Part shown: positions 1 to 7,995 of the stretch, piece after piece
Position numbering within the stretch: the first letter of the stretch is position 1
Layout: every line of letters starts with the position of its first letter
From: Bombilactobacillus folatiphilus
GTDB lineage: Bacteria > Bacillota > Bacilli > Lactobacillales > Lactobacillaceae
Assembly: GCF_023380265.1 (NCBI RefSeq)
Contig: NZ_CP093366.1
Location: 868,001-932,000 of the forward strand
Direction of reading: 5' to 3'
Length of the DNA: 64,000 bases
Translations under genes and position numbers: made by a program
Notes under the pieces: model-generated
Told to the model about the DNA's origin: nothing
The model's database searches: none
Seen by the model: only the letters and a program-made list of their open reading frames with translations

Positions 1-1
1 C

Positions 2-640
2 AGTCAACATATTATTAATTATCTGCAAGAATTTTTAAAAGTTTACTCTGACAATCATAATCTAACATTTCGATTATTCGCTGATTTGATTCGTCAAATT
101 TCTGATAACTTTTTAGATAAAGTTAAAAAATTCTATGATGAACAAGAACAAATTGAAATGGAATTCCAGCATCATCACCATCGTTCAGCCACAATCAATC
201 AATTAGCAACCCTCCAAACAAAAATCACATTTGGTGTTACTGCCACCTCGGGTAATGCTGATTTAATTGACGAATTATTCGGTTTTTTTAATTCAGACGA
301 CAATCATCTCAAACTGGATCCTTGGACAGCGAAACATTTTGATCAAGCACGTATTGAATCCAATCAAGCTCTCAAAAATTTCCAACTAATTAATGAAATT
401 GCTCAACAATTATCTGGCACCTACAACAATTTATTGAACGACGAAACCAATGATGTTATGCGATACCTGACGGTTTATTCTTTAATCTTAACTATTCCGT
501 CTATTGTTGTCGGCTTTTACGGCATGAATATGCATCTACCTTTGGCTAACAGTAAGTGGTCCTGGATTATTTCTATTGTTATCATGCTATTATTGTGTTT
601 ACTACTAATTATTGATATGATTCGTCGTCATTTTTTATAA
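2..640 (+). CDS. corA: CorA family Mg2+/divalent cation transporter, C-terminal part
   Basis: The reading frame is open from base 2, so the N-terminus lies outside the window; the TTG at 86 is only an internal codon. The visible 212 residues hold the end of the cytoplasmic helical domain, then two C-terminal membrane segments separated by the family signature YGMN (about residue 175), followed by MHLPL. In CorA proteins this GMN loop sits at the pore mouth of a homopentamer and selects hydrated Mg2+ (family knowledge). The gene converges on the methyltransferase gene and overlaps its end by 13 bases. The family is clear from GMN plus the 2-TM tail. The exact ion (Mg, Co, Ni or Zn) cannot be read from this part. 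Confidence 0.88.
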   Translation, partial: SQHIINYLQEFLKVYSDNHNLTFRLFADLIRQISDNFLDKVKKFYDEQEQIEMEFQHHHHRSATINQLATLQTKITFGVTATSGNADLIDELFGFFNSDDNHLKLDPWTAKHFDQARIESNQALKNFQLINEIAQQLSGTYNNLLNDETNDVMRYLTVYSLILTIPSIVVGFYGMNMHLPLANSKWSWIISIVIMLLLCLLLIIDMIRRHFL

Positions 641-1758
641 GTGGGGTGCCCCCAATATTGAAATAAATCTGTCCGTAAGGCACCATTATACAATTTGCGC
701 CGTTTAGTCGCTTTTTGACCATAGAATTTTTCAAATTCCAAGTCACTAGAAAGATAATATTTACTCCAAGTGCTCATTTTCCCGAAACTTTGACCCATTT
801 CGTGATATAAATGATGGACTTTAGTTTGTTCCTGCATTCGCTTACCATACGGAGGATTAGCAATTAAGATACCATTTTGACTCGTAATTCGAACATCTTT
901 GACCGCCAGTTGTTTAAAATTAATATCATGTAAAACACCAGCTTGGTGCGCATTTAATTTGGCCACATCAATCATGGAACCATCAATATCACTGGCATTA
1001 ATCTCTAAAGTCCCGCTCGGTTGAATTTGACTCTGAGCCTTGTCTTTGGCAATTTGTAAGAGCTCCGGATTGAACCAATCAAAATTTTCAAATGCAAAGT
1101 GACGATTTAAACCTGGCGCAATCTTACGACCAATTAATGCAGCTTCAATTGCAATCGTTCCCGAACCTGTTGTTGGATCATAAAAAGGATCATTTGCCCG
1201 CCAAGGTGTCAATAAAATTAAAGCTGCGGCAAAATTTTCTTTTAAGGGCGCACCACCATGTTCCGTCCGATAACCACGTTTAAACAAAGACGCGCCTGTC
1301 GTGTCCAAAGTGATTTCAACTTGATCTTTGACCAAGCGCACCTCAATTTGAAAAGTATTACCACTCTCTGGCAAAAAACCGCGCCGATGATACACTGTTG
1401 CCATTTTATCAACAATGGCTTTCTTAGTAATAGCTTGAATATCGGGTTCTGAATGCAATTTAGAACGAACTGAACGACCCTTCACAGGAAAACTCGCATC
1501 CAAAGGCAGCCATTGATCCCAAGCCATCGACTTGACACCTTCAAATAATTCATCAAAAGTTAACGCTTTAAATTTCTTCAAAACAATTTTGATACGATCC
1601 GCACTCCGCAACCACAAATTCGTCAACACGATTGCATCCAAATCACCAGTAAAATAAACTTTGCCAGTGTCAACTTGATCAATTGTGAAACCTAAATTTT
1701 GTAATTCTTTTTTCGTGATGGCTTCAAAACCACTGGCCATCGTTGCTAATAATTTCAT
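628..1758 (-). CDS. RlmL/YpsC-type 23S rRNA guanine-N2 methyltransferase
   Basis: The protein has 376 residues. It carries an N-terminal THUMP-type RNA-binding region (about 50-155) and a Rossmann methyltransferase domain with an SAM-binding stretch DPTTGSGTIAIEAAL (about 192-206) and the amino-methyltransferase motif NPPYGKRM (about 300). NPPY marks N-methylation of an exocyclic amine, as in the RlmL N-terminal half and Bacillus YpsC, which are close in length. I place the start at the ATG at 1758, six bases after AAAGGAG; a TTG one codon upstream is also open. It lies directly downstream of rnpB on the same strand, a common lactobacillar arrangement. The target base is inferred from the family only. 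Confidence 0.87.
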   Translation of the reverse strand: MKLLATMASGFEAITKKELQNLGFTIDQVDTGKVYFTGDLDAIVLTNLWLRSADRIKIVLKKFKALTFDELFEGVKSMAWDQWLPLDASFPVKGRSVRSKLHSEPDIQAITKKAIVDKMATVYHRRGFLPESGNTFQIEVRLVKDQVEITLDTTGASLFKRGYRTEHGGAPLKENFAAALILLTPWRANDPFYDPTTGSGTIAIEAALIGRKIAPGLNRHFAFENFDWFNPELLQIAKDKAQSQIQPSGTLEINASDIDGSMIDVAKLNAHQAGVLHDINFKQLAVKDVRITSQNGILIANPPYGKRMQEQTKVHHLYHEMGQSFGKMSTWSKYYLSSDLEFEKFYGQKATKRRKLYNGALRTDLFQYWGHPTYKK

Positions 1759-1775
1759 CAATTACTCCTTTAATT

Positions 1776-1805
1776 TAAAAAAGAGACGAACTAAAGTCCG
1801 CCTCT
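1776..1805 (-). terminator. Intrinsic terminator of rnpB
   Basis: On the minus strand AGAGGCGGAC, loop TTTA, GTTCGTCTCT forms a 10-bp stem with two G-U pairs, followed directly by six T. It ends the RNase P RNA transcript just before the methyltransferase ribosome-binding site. Confidence 0.85.
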
Positions 1806-1806
1806 T

Positions 1807-2184
1807 GAGTCTACAGATTTCTATAAGCCACGTTCTGTTCCAGTTAACCTAACTCACATTAACCTTCAGTAATCATCTATCTACACAAAATGTGTTTTCA
1901 ATTCAAGTTTGTTTCCCTAAATTGAAACTCCCCTACCAAAGTTTGGGTTTCCTGCTCGTGGGGTTTACCCGTTCCACTTTTTTGTTTCCAAAAAAATCCG
2001 TCTCTGTGGCACTTTCAAGCTACTCTGACTTAGTATGAAAATACCTTAGCCATTTCACTGCCGTTACCTAACAAATAGGTACTCCAGCTTATTGGGCTGA
2101 ACACGAACACTATGAGCATTACAGCTCATGCCGGCGTGGACTTTCCTCAGCTTACAATTGCAAACCGCGATTACTCAAAACCTG
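1807..2184 (-). ncRNA. rnpB: RNase P RNA, bacterial class B
   Basis: This RNA is the catalytic subunit of RNase P, which trims the 5' leader of tRNA precursors. On the minus strand the conserved blocks appear in order: GTAATCGC near the 5' end, GCTGAGGAAAGTCCACGC (CR-I), GGTAACGGCAGTGAAATGG, AACGGGTAAACCCCACGAG, and GAACGTGGCTTATAGAAA at the 3' end. The block order and absence of type A inserts fit the Bacillus (class B) form, as does the gpsB neighbourhood. A -35/-10 pair lies just upstream and a strong terminator downstream. The ends are estimated to within about ten bases from the promoter and terminator. It fills the gap between gpsB and the methyltransferase gene. Confidence 0.96.
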
Positions 2185-2191
2185 CATTTTT

Positions 2192-2221
2192 ATCATACGC
2201 TAATTTGGACACAATTACCAA
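2192..2221 (-). promoter_or_regulatory. Promoter of rnpB
   Basis: TTGGTA (2216-2221) and TATGAT (2192-2197) are spaced 18 bases apart and lie immediately upstream of the RNase P RNA 5' end. The -35 box overlaps the end of the gpsB coding region boundary. Confidence 0.7.
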
Positions 2222-2668
2222 TTATTTTTGATCATGCAACTGTTCACTAGAATTAATAATAGGCTGTTGCTCGCCAGTTGCCATATTCGAGTTAGAAGTG
2301 GAAGTGTAATTAGTACGCGGTTCAACGCTTTGTCCAAAGACATGTCGTTCCAAATTGGACAAACGCTTTAAGATATCATAATTAGTGGTTCCCGGTGCCG
2401 AATTCTCATTAACGACCACCTGCGGTTCAACAGCTTGTGATGGCTTGGGTTCCACATTAGAGGTGGTAACGACTGATCTCTTTTCCTCCAGTTGGCGGGC
2501 CAAACGATGGTTCTCTTCTTTCAATTCATCAATATTTGCTTGAAAAGCCTCATAATCTTTGATAATTTCATCTAAAAAAGAATCAACATCTTTACCATTG
2601 TAACCATGCACCGCATTTTTAAATCTTTTTTCAACAATGATTTTCGGACTTAACTTGATTTCTTTCAT
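2222..2668 (-). CDS. gpsB: Cell division protein GpsB (DivIVA-like)
   Basis: GpsB is a cytoplasmic, membrane-associated adaptor that shuttles PBP1-type synthases between septum and side wall. The 148-residue product starts with the DivIVA/GpsB lipid-binding fold (about 1-65), including the region VHGYNGKDVDSFLDEI, followed by a coiled coil (about 45-70). A low-complexity Ser/Thr/Asn linker leads to a short C-terminal helical segment (YDILKRLSNLERHVFG) typical of the GpsB trimerisation domain. It sits next to ypsA and rnpB and close to recU-ponA, the standard Firmicute context; ponA encodes a GpsB client class. The linker is longer than in Bacillus (about 98 residues in total there), as is usual in lactobacilli. 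Confidence 0.93.
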   Translation of the reverse strand: MKEIKLSPKIIVEKRFKNAVHGYNGKDVDSFLDEIIKDYEAFQANIDELKEENHRLARQLEEKRSVVTTSNVEPKPSQAVEPQVVVNENSAPGTTNYDILKRLSNLERHVFGQSVEPRTNYTSTSNSNMATGEQQPIINSSEQLHDQK

Positions 2669-2698
2669 TTATCATGCACTCCTAACTTACTTGATTAA

Positions 2699-2727
2699 AG
2701 TATATCAAAAAGTTTGACTACTACCAA
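2699..2727 (-). promoter_or_regulatory. Promoter of gpsB
   Basis: TTGGTA (2722-2727) and TATACT (2699-2704) are spaced exactly 17 bases apart, about 30 bases upstream of the gpsB start. The -35 hexamer is the same as that of rnpB. Confidence 0.65.
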
Positions 2728-2753
2728 AAAAACCAGTTTAACTTTATGTTTTC

Positions 2754-3308
2754 TTAAAATTCCTGCCGATCATTGACAAAATCCTGCAAATCATAAAAAC
2801 TAGCCAATTGGCAATCGTAATCATGATACTTTTGATATTGTGTAATCGCCATATATTCATACTGACATTTACCCGGAACATCCAAATCATATACAAAAAA
2901 ACTGCCATCAGTATGTGACAGCATAAATTGTTGCCAATTTTTAAATTGTTGCGGTCCTTGATAGCCTGTATGACTAACGCTGTTAAAATAATCTGTTGTC
3001 TGTACAGTCTGACTAAATCGCTGCTTATTTTGGTCATTCCATCGATCGGCCATTCCTTCAAATGGTAAAATAACCGCTGTTTGTAGCTGATATTCTTGAA
3101 AAATCGGACGTTTAGCAACACGCACCGTGGTTTGCTCAATTCCCAATTGGGCACCCGTCAAGATCCATTTCAAACCTTTTTCACAATAATCTCGTAAACG
3201 CATTTCTAAAAAATCTTCAATTACTTTGGCTTTGGGATCATCATCTTTGAAAATTTGTAATTCAAACGAACGGTAACCGCCCACCCAAAGATTCTGAACT
3301 CTTTGCAT
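2754..3308 (-). CDS. ypsA: YpsA family protein (DUF1273, SLOG superfamily)
   Basis: This 184-residue protein belongs to the YpsA/DUF1273 group, a single-domain SLOG-type Rossmann fold related to DprA-like nucleotide binders. Visible signatures are LWVGGYRSFEL near residue 7, the glycine-rich ILTGAQLGIEQ (about 50) and VILPFEGMADRWN (about 80). In Bacillus and Staphylococcus YpsA has been linked to cell division and stress. It is encoded next to gpsB there too, so a division-related role is likely here. The nucleotide ligand is not known. The start is the ATG at 3308; the upstream purine-rich stretch is rather far away (about 14 bases), so the start is moderately sure. Confidence 0.88.
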   Translation of the reverse strand: MQRVQNLWVGGYRSFELQIFKDDDPKAKVIEDFLEMRLRDYCEKGLKWILTGAQLGIEQTTVRVAKRPIFQEYQLQTAVILPFEGMADRWNDQNKQRFSQTVQTTDYFNSVSHTGYQGPQQFKNWQQFMLSHTDGSFFVYDLDVPGKCQYEYMAITQYQKYHDYDCQLASFYDLQDFVNDRQEF

Positions 3309-3345
3309 TTCAACATCATTCTCTCCCTCAATTTGATCTTGAGCA

Positions 3346-3354
3346 TGCTATAAT
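3346..3354 (+). promoter_or_regulatory. Extended -10 promoter of recU-ponA
   Basis: TG (3346-3347), one base, then TATAAT (3349-3354) form an extended -10 element, with no good -35 hexamer at 17 bases. It lies in the 73-bp gap between divergent ypsA and recU and would start a very short leader before the AGGAG at 3366. Confidence 0.55.
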
Positions 3355-3381
3355 ATTTACCAACTAGGAGTTGATTATAAC

Positions 3382-3984
3382 TTGACTATTAATTACCCTC
3401 AAGGTGTTTCACATCAAGCAAACATAAAAAGTCGCCCGACCATTTTTGGAGATCGTGGCATGACACTGGAACAAGAAATCAATGAAAGTAACATCTACTA
3501 TCGTAATCATCAGCTCGCGGTGATTTACAAAAAACCCACCCCTATTCAAATTGTCAAAGTGGATTATCCCAAACGCAGTCGGGCAGTGATTAAAGAGGCA
3601 TATTTTAGGCAAGCTTCTACGACTGACTATAACGGCGTTTATCAAGGTCACTATATTGATTTTGAGGCCAAAGAAACGCGCCATACAACTTCTTTTCCAT
3701 TAAGCAATTTTCACGATCATCAAATCAAACATTTAGCACAATGCCTGAAGCAACAAGGAATCTGTTTTGTCCTAATTAAATTTGTAACGCTCGGTCGTTA
3801 TTTTATTTTACCCGCTTCAGACTTATTACTTTTTTGGCAGCAAGCACAAAATGGTGGACAAAAATCCATGCCGTTAACTTTCATTAGTCATAAATCTATT
3901 GAAATTCAAGCTGGTTTTAATCCTATTTTGCCATATTTATCAGCTTGTAAACAATTAATTGCCCAACAAGGAGGCCAAAGCTAA
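3382..3984 (+). CDS. recU: Holliday junction resolvase RecU
   Basis: RecU is the structure-specific endonuclease that resolves Holliday junctions in Firmicutes and also modulates RecA. The 200-residue product has the family opening NYPQGVSHQ, the RGMTLEQEINESN block (about 26-40), the catalytic core YNGVYQGHYIDFEAKET with the D-x-E-x-K motif (about 92-98), and the late HQIKHL segment. The start is TTG at 3382, chosen because AGGAG lies 11 bases upstream and no ATG is suitably placed. The last base of its TAA stop is the first base of the ponA ATG, a coupled arrangement conserved across lactobacilli. The gene is full length with all catalytic residues visible. Confidence 0.95.
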   Translation: MTINYPQGVSHQANIKSRPTIFGDRGMTLEQEINESNIYYRNHQLAVIYKKPTPIQIVKVDYPKRSRAVIKEAYFRQASTTDYNGVYQGHYIDFEAKETRHTTSFPLSNFHDHQIKHLAQCLKQQGICFVLIKFVTLGRYFILPASDLLLFWQQAQNGGQKSMPLTFISHKSIEIQAGFNPILPYLSACKQLIAQQGGQS

Positions 3985-6275
3985 TGGATGATTCTCGAAT
4001 TTCTCGCTACCATCAACCTATTAAAAGAAAACATCATTTTTGGGCCTGGTTTTTAACTTGTCTTTTGCTTATTATTGTAGGATTTATAGGAATCTTTGTT
4101 TACTATGGTCTAAGTGCGCCTGATATTAATTCCGAAGTTTTACAAAGTGGTGGTTCTTCGACTATTTATGATCAAAAGGGCCACGAAATCACCACACTCG
4201 GTAATCAAAACCGGACTTACGTGACGATTGATAAAGTTCCTAAACAGATGCAAGATGCTGTAGTATCAACTGAAGATCGGCATTTTTATAAAGAACATTT
4301 TGGTGTGAATCCCATCCGCATTATCTTAGCAGCCTTAAATAATTTACGTGGGGGCGATTTACAAGGAGGCAGTACTTTAACACAACAGTTAATCAAGCTG
4401 TCCGTTTTTTCAACCAAAAAATCTGATCAAACTATGAAGCGTAAAATGCAAGAAGTCTGGTTAGCGGCCAAAGTAGAACGTAATTTTTCAAAAAATCAAA
4501 TTTTAGAATTCTATATGAATAAAGTTTACCTAGCTAACGGTACTTACGGTTTTCAAACAGCAGCTCAATATTACTTTGGCAAAAATTTAAACAAATTAAC
4601 ATTAGCGCAAATGGCTTTATTAGCAGGAATGCCGCAAGCACCCAACAATTATAATCCTTACACGAAACCAAACTCGGCTACCCAACGGCGTAATCTAGTT
4701 CTACAATCTATGTATGATAATCACAAAATTTCGCAACAACAGTTAAATAGCGCTAAAAATACCCCCATTAATGAAGGGCTCAAAGCATATCAACCCAACT
4801 CTGGTGTTGGCGATAATAAAATGATTGTCGATCCCTATATTAAACAAGTGATCCAAGAAACAAAAGCTAAAGGACTAGATCCTTACCGCGATAATCTCAA
4901 AATCACTGTCAATATGGATCTTAAAGCACAAAAATATTTATATGATTTAGTCAATAGCGATACCAACGGACTATTTCCTAACAACAAACTTCAAACCGCT
5001 GTTAGTATAGTTACCAACAATGGAGCCGTGGTAGCAATGATTGGCGGCCGAAAATTAGGCAATGTTCAGCTAGGATTAAATCGAGCTGTCCAAGACACCC
5101 GTAGCAACGGTTCTACCATGAAGCCTATTCTCGATTATGGACCGGCTATTCAGTATTTAAAATGGAACACCAATCATCCGTTGATCGACGAACCTTTCAC
5201 ATATCCTGGAACAAATATTGCTTTGCAAAATTGGGATCACACTTATGACGGCACAATGACGATGCGCTCCGCTTTAGCCCAATCACGTAATATACCTGCT
5301 ATTAAAACTTTACAAGCCGTTGGTTTTAACAATGGTCGTAAATTTGCCCAAAAATTAGGCATTGATGTTCCTTATAAACAAGGATTATCCGCGGGGATTG
5401 GCAGTGATTTATCGACTTTACAACTGGCGAGTGCTTATAGCGCCTTTGCCAATGGCGGTAATTATCATAAGCCTCAGTATATTTCCAAAATTCAGACAAC
5501 TGATGGTCTAATTCATGATTACGATTCTACGACCAAAAAAGCCATGAGTTCTTCGACAGCTTATATGATCACGGACATGCTCAAAGACGTTGTGACACCC
5601 AATGGTATGGGATCACAAGCCTACATTAGTGGGCTCCACCAAGCAGGCAAAACCGGCACTACGAATTATAGTAGTGAGGAATTAAGTCGTAATCCAGCGT
5701 TAAATGGAACGGCCAAGGATTCTTGGTTTGCCGGATATACTAAACACTACTCAATTAGTGTTTGGACAGGTTACGATGCACCTACGCAAGCTGGTGTCAC
5801 AGCTAATCAGCAACTCATCGCTGGTAAAGTTTATCAAAAATTGATGCGCTATCTTTCATTAAATAAATCAACCCCCGATTGGACTAAACCTCACAACTTA
5901 GTACGAGCTGACGGAACAAATATTCTTTATTTCCGTAGTAAAAAGCCCAAAAATCTACCGAACGTTAATCGTAACAATAATGTAAATAGCGACAATCGCG
6001 ATGTTGTGCCTAATCGAAACAATGGGCGGACAGACGAAAGTAATTCTCCAGAAACAGATCACTCAACACAAACTACTGATGGTAATAGCGCTGAAACTAA
6101 TCAGCCAAATCCAAATTCCAGCAATAATCCTAATCAACATACTGACGGCTCGACCAGTAATTCTAGTGGCAGTAACGACACTCAACCTTCACCCAGTTCA
6201 CCGTCCTCTGACAACAGCATTCCACCTAACAACAATTCCAACACCAATGCTGGTGCTAATACGAATACCAATTAA
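3984..6275 (+). CDS. ponA: Class A penicillin-binding protein PBP1A
   Basis: This bifunctional peptidoglycan synthase polymerises lipid II and crosslinks the stems outside the membrane. Its 763 residues are arranged as a short basic cytoplasmic tail, one membrane anchor (about 20-43), a GT51 glycosyltransferase domain with the catalytic EDRHFYKE (about 97) and GGSTLTQQLIK (about 130), and a transpeptidase domain with the active-site SNGSTMK (Ser-x-x-Lys, about 375), SRN (about 430) and KTGTT (about 556). The last 120 residues are an Asn/Ser/Pro/Thr-rich disordered tail, common in lactobacillar PBP1A. AAGGAGG at 3969 overlaps the end of recU, and translation is coupled through the one-base overlap. 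A strong hairpin terminator follows. Confidence 0.96.
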   Translation: MDDSRISRYHQPIKRKHHFWAWFLTCLLLIIVGFIGIFVYYGLSAPDINSEVLQSGGSSTIYDQKGHEITTLGNQNRTYVTIDKVPKQMQDAVVSTEDRHFYKEHFGVNPIRIILAALNNLRGGDLQGGSTLTQQLIKLSVFSTKKSDQTMKRKMQEVWLAAKVERNFSKNQILEFYMNKVYLANGTYGFQTAAQYYFGKNLNKLTLAQMALLAGMPQAPNNYNPYTKPNSATQRRNLVLQSMYDNHKISQQQLNSAKNTPINEGLKAYQPNSGVGDNKMIVDPYIKQVIQETKAKGLDPYRDNLKITVNMDLKAQKYLYDLVNSDTNGLFPNNKLQTAVSIVTNNGAVVAMIGGRKLGNVQLGLNRAVQDTRSNGSTMKPILDYGPAIQYLKWNTNHPLIDEPFTYPGTNIALQNWDHTYDGTMTMRSALAQSRNIPAIKTLQAVGFNNGRKFAQKLGIDVPYKQGLSAGIGSDLSTLQLASAYSAFANGGNYHKPQYISKIQTTDGLIHDYDSTTKKAMSSSTAYMITDMLKDVVTPNGMGSQAYISGLHQAGKTGTTNYSSEELSRNPALNGTAKDSWFAGYTKHYSISVWTGYDAPTQAGVTANQQLIAGKVYQKLMRYLSLNKSTPDWTKPHNLVRADGTNILYFRSKKPKNLPNVNRNNNVNSDNRDVVPNRNNGRTDESNSPETDHSTQTTDGNSAETNQPNPNSSNNPNQHTDGSTSNSSGSNDTQPSPSSPSSDNSIPPNNNSNTNAGANTNTN

Positions 6276-6350
6276 AAAACAACTGCATGAATGGTAAGAT
6301 CTCAAATTAATATCTAATTCAAAGATCTTATCAAACTGCAGTTGTTTTTA
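6274..6350 (+). terminator. Terminator after ponA
   Basis: AAAACAACTGCA and TGCAGTTGTTTT form a long perfect stem, with an inner repeat GTAAGATCT / AGATCTTAT inside the loop, followed by a T-rich run. The A-run on the left arm means it could also work in reverse. Confidence 0.8.
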
Positions 6351-6361
6351 TTTTATCCAAA

Positions 6362-6487
6362 TCAATTGACTCTAAGATGTTGTAATTTTTGAAACAATTG
6401 TTCTTGATCTTTCTTTTGTCGTAAATTCAAATCATCACCCACCAGTAGCATAAAATAGTCTGGAAACTTTTTATGGAAAAATTCATA
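6362..6487 (-). pseudogene. Possible 41-codon gene remnant (C-terminal fragment)
   Basis: On the minus strand a frame reads 41 codons from a stop at 6488-6490 to a TGA at 6362-6364, with a protein-like sequence that includes FPDYFMLLVGDDLN and then QKKDQEQLFQKLQHL. It has no plausible start codon with a ribosome-binding site at its head. The composition (Gln/Lys/Leu helix, hydrophobic strand, acidic turn) resembles the end of a real protein, so I read it as the surviving tail of a decayed gene. The rest of the 6276-6596 gap is taken up by two terminators. Family not recognised. It may also be chance. Confidence 0.3.
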
Positions 6488-6508
6488 TTAATCATGTCAG
6501 TAGTATAT

Positions 6509-6551
6509 AAAAAGCACAATTCCAATTGCTCAATCAGAATTGTGCTTTTTT
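6509..6551 (-). terminator. Terminator after nth (bidirectional)
   Basis: AAAAAGCACAATT and AATTGTGCTTTTT form a 13-bp perfect stem around a short loop with T-runs on both strands. It lies 45 bases past the nth stop. Confidence 0.8.
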
Positions 6552-6596
6552 CGGTCATTAAAATTTATAAATTTTATAAAAGAGAGTTTTTTATTA

Positions 6597-7238
6597 CTAA
6601 TTTGCTGCAACCCATTGATCACATTGCTGAACTATTGGCAACTGCTCAATCGCCTTTTCATTATGAAAATTAAATTCACGACCAAAATCAATGAGTGCAT
6701 GATGCGCTTTGATCCAGTCTTTCGAAGCTAATGCTTCAGTAACTCGTTTTTCAACTACTTGCACACCAGCTTCAGCTTCCACAAAGTGTAATCGTTTGGC
6801 GATTTTGCTAACATGCGTATCCACCGCAAATGCCGGAATACCGAAGCAATCACTCAAGACAACATTGGCCGTTTTCGTCCCTACCCCTGATAGTGTAATC
6901 AACTTCTCTTGGCTAGTTGGAACTTGTCCATCAAAATTTTGGACTAATTGTTGCGCACATAAAATTAAATGTTTGGCTTTAGTGTGGTACAGCCCCAAAC
7001 TTTTAATTAACGCTTCAACTTGCTCCACAGTCGCTTGAGCTAAAGTTTGAGCATCCGGAAACGCCGCAAACAACTGCGGCGTAACGCGATTCACCGATTT
7101 GTCAGTTGTCTGAGCGCTTAACATCACCGCAATTAGATATTGAAAATGTGATTGTGCCTGTAAACTAGGACCAGCGTTGGGATAGCAGTCCATAATCATT
7201 TTCATAGCTTGTCTAATTTGTTCATCGTCTAATAACAT
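6597..7238 (-). CDS. nth: Endonuclease III (DNA glycosylase/AP lyase), lacking most Fe-S cysteines
   Basis: Nth removes oxidised pyrimidines from DNA and cuts the abasic site. The 213-residue protein has the helix-hairpin-helix LSGVGTKTANVV (about 108-119) with the catalytic lysine, and the catalytic aspartate in AVDTHVSKIAKRL (about 135). In E. coli Nth the C-terminus binds a 4Fe-4S cluster through C-x6-C-x2-C-x5-C. Here the spacing is kept but the four positions read Asn, Ile, Leu, Cys, so no cluster can form. The start is the ATG at 7238, seven bases after GGGAG; it shares one base with the dnaD stop, so the two are coupled. Activity without a cluster is plausible, since the glycosylase residues are intact. 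Confidence 0.92.
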   Translation of the reverse strand: MLLDDEQIRQAMKMIMDCYPNAGPSLQAQSHFQYLIAVMLSAQTTDKSVNRVTPQLFAAFPDAQTLAQATVEQVEALIKSLGLYHTKAKHLILCAQQLVQNFDGQVPTSQEKLITLSGVGTKTANVVLSDCFGIPAFAVDTHVSKIAKRLHFVEAEAGVQVVEKRVTEALASKDWIKAHHALIDFGREFNFHNEKAIEQLPIVQQCDQWVAAN

Positions 7239-7864
7239 CAATAATCTCCCTGTTGTTCCTTATAGCGTTGTAGCTGGGCAACCGTTTTAATATTATGCTT
7301 TTCCCAATTCAATAAAATTCGATCAATATATTTTAATGAATAAACCTGATTCAAAACTGATTCCTTCAATGCCAGTTGAATCAATTCCACAGAATAGTGA
7401 TCTTGCGTTAGCCATCCTTGAATCACTTGCTGCTCAATCGGGGACAACGGACGACCAAATTCAACCTCAATTTGTTGGAAAATTCTTTGTAGTTGATTGG
7501 AGTCAGCTGATGGTGTCGGCTCTGTAGCCTGTGCAACATCTCGCTCCAATAATTTTTCATACGTCGGGGTTAAATCATAACAATCTTGATACGGTGTTCC
7601 AGGCCGTGTTTGCGAAATCAGTTTAATAAAATTCTGCTCAATTAAATCCTGAAGAATCTGATAAAGTTTCTCTTCACTGAAACCAGTATTTTGAACTAAT
7701 TCATGCGTGGAGGGAAAATTAATTCCTTGCTCCTGATACATTCGCAAATTGACCCATACTAGAAATTGTTCGCTAGTCATCTTCAATTGTCCAATTTGGG
7801 TTAACAAGATATTATTGATTGTCGTATTTCCCGCATTCAATAAGTCGCGTGCAGCAACTGCCAT
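7238..7864 (-). CDS. dnaD: Replication initiation/primosome protein DnaD
   Basis: DnaD takes part in helicase loading at oriC and at restart sites, together with DnaB and DnaI in Firmicutes. The 208-residue protein has the N-terminal winged-helix oligomerisation domain (DDBH1, about 1-100, with FPSTHELVQNTGFSEEKLYQ) and a C-terminal DDBH2 DNA-binding domain (about 125-205) including a YSLKYIDRILLNWEKHNIKT motif. That last region is the YxxxIxxxW signature of the domain. It starts at ATG 7864 and overlaps nth by one base. In many lactobacilli asnS lies directly upstream; here a nitroreductase gene occupies that place. Confidence 0.94.
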   Translation of the reverse strand: MAVAARDLLNAGNTTINNILLTQIGQLKMTSEQFLVWVNLRMYQEQGINFPSTHELVQNTGFSEEKLYQILQDLIEQNFIKLISQTRPGTPYQDCYDLTPTYEKLLERDVAQATEPTPSADSNQLQRIFQQIEVEFGRPLSPIEQQVIQGWLTQDHYSVELIQLALKESVLNQVYSLKYIDRILLNWEKHNIKTVAQLQRYKEQQGDY

Positions 7865-7944
7865 TCAATTCCCTACTTTCCACAACGTGATTGTGAAATC
7901 AACAAGCTCTCAGCACAATCACACATTTATTTTTTATTTGCAAT

Positions 7945-7977
7945 CAAAAAAGTAGACAACCTACTGGACTGTCCACT
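7945..7977 (-). terminator. Terminator after the nitroreductase operon
   Basis: On the minus strand AGTGGACA and TGTCTACT form an 8-bp stem with one G-U pair around an 11-base loop, followed by six T. It separates the 8-12 kb genes from dnaD-nth. Confidence 0.7.
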
Positions 7978-7995
7978 CTCTATTAAAACAACCAA

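Noticed and set aside
2744..3154. 136-codon minus-strand frame overlapping ypsA
   Set aside because: It lies in another frame of the conserved ypsA gene, has no ribosome-binding site and looks random.
6001..6297. 98-codon plus-strand frame over the ponA tail
   Set aside because: Shadow of the Asn/Ser/Thr-rich low-complexity tail; the ponA frame is the real one.
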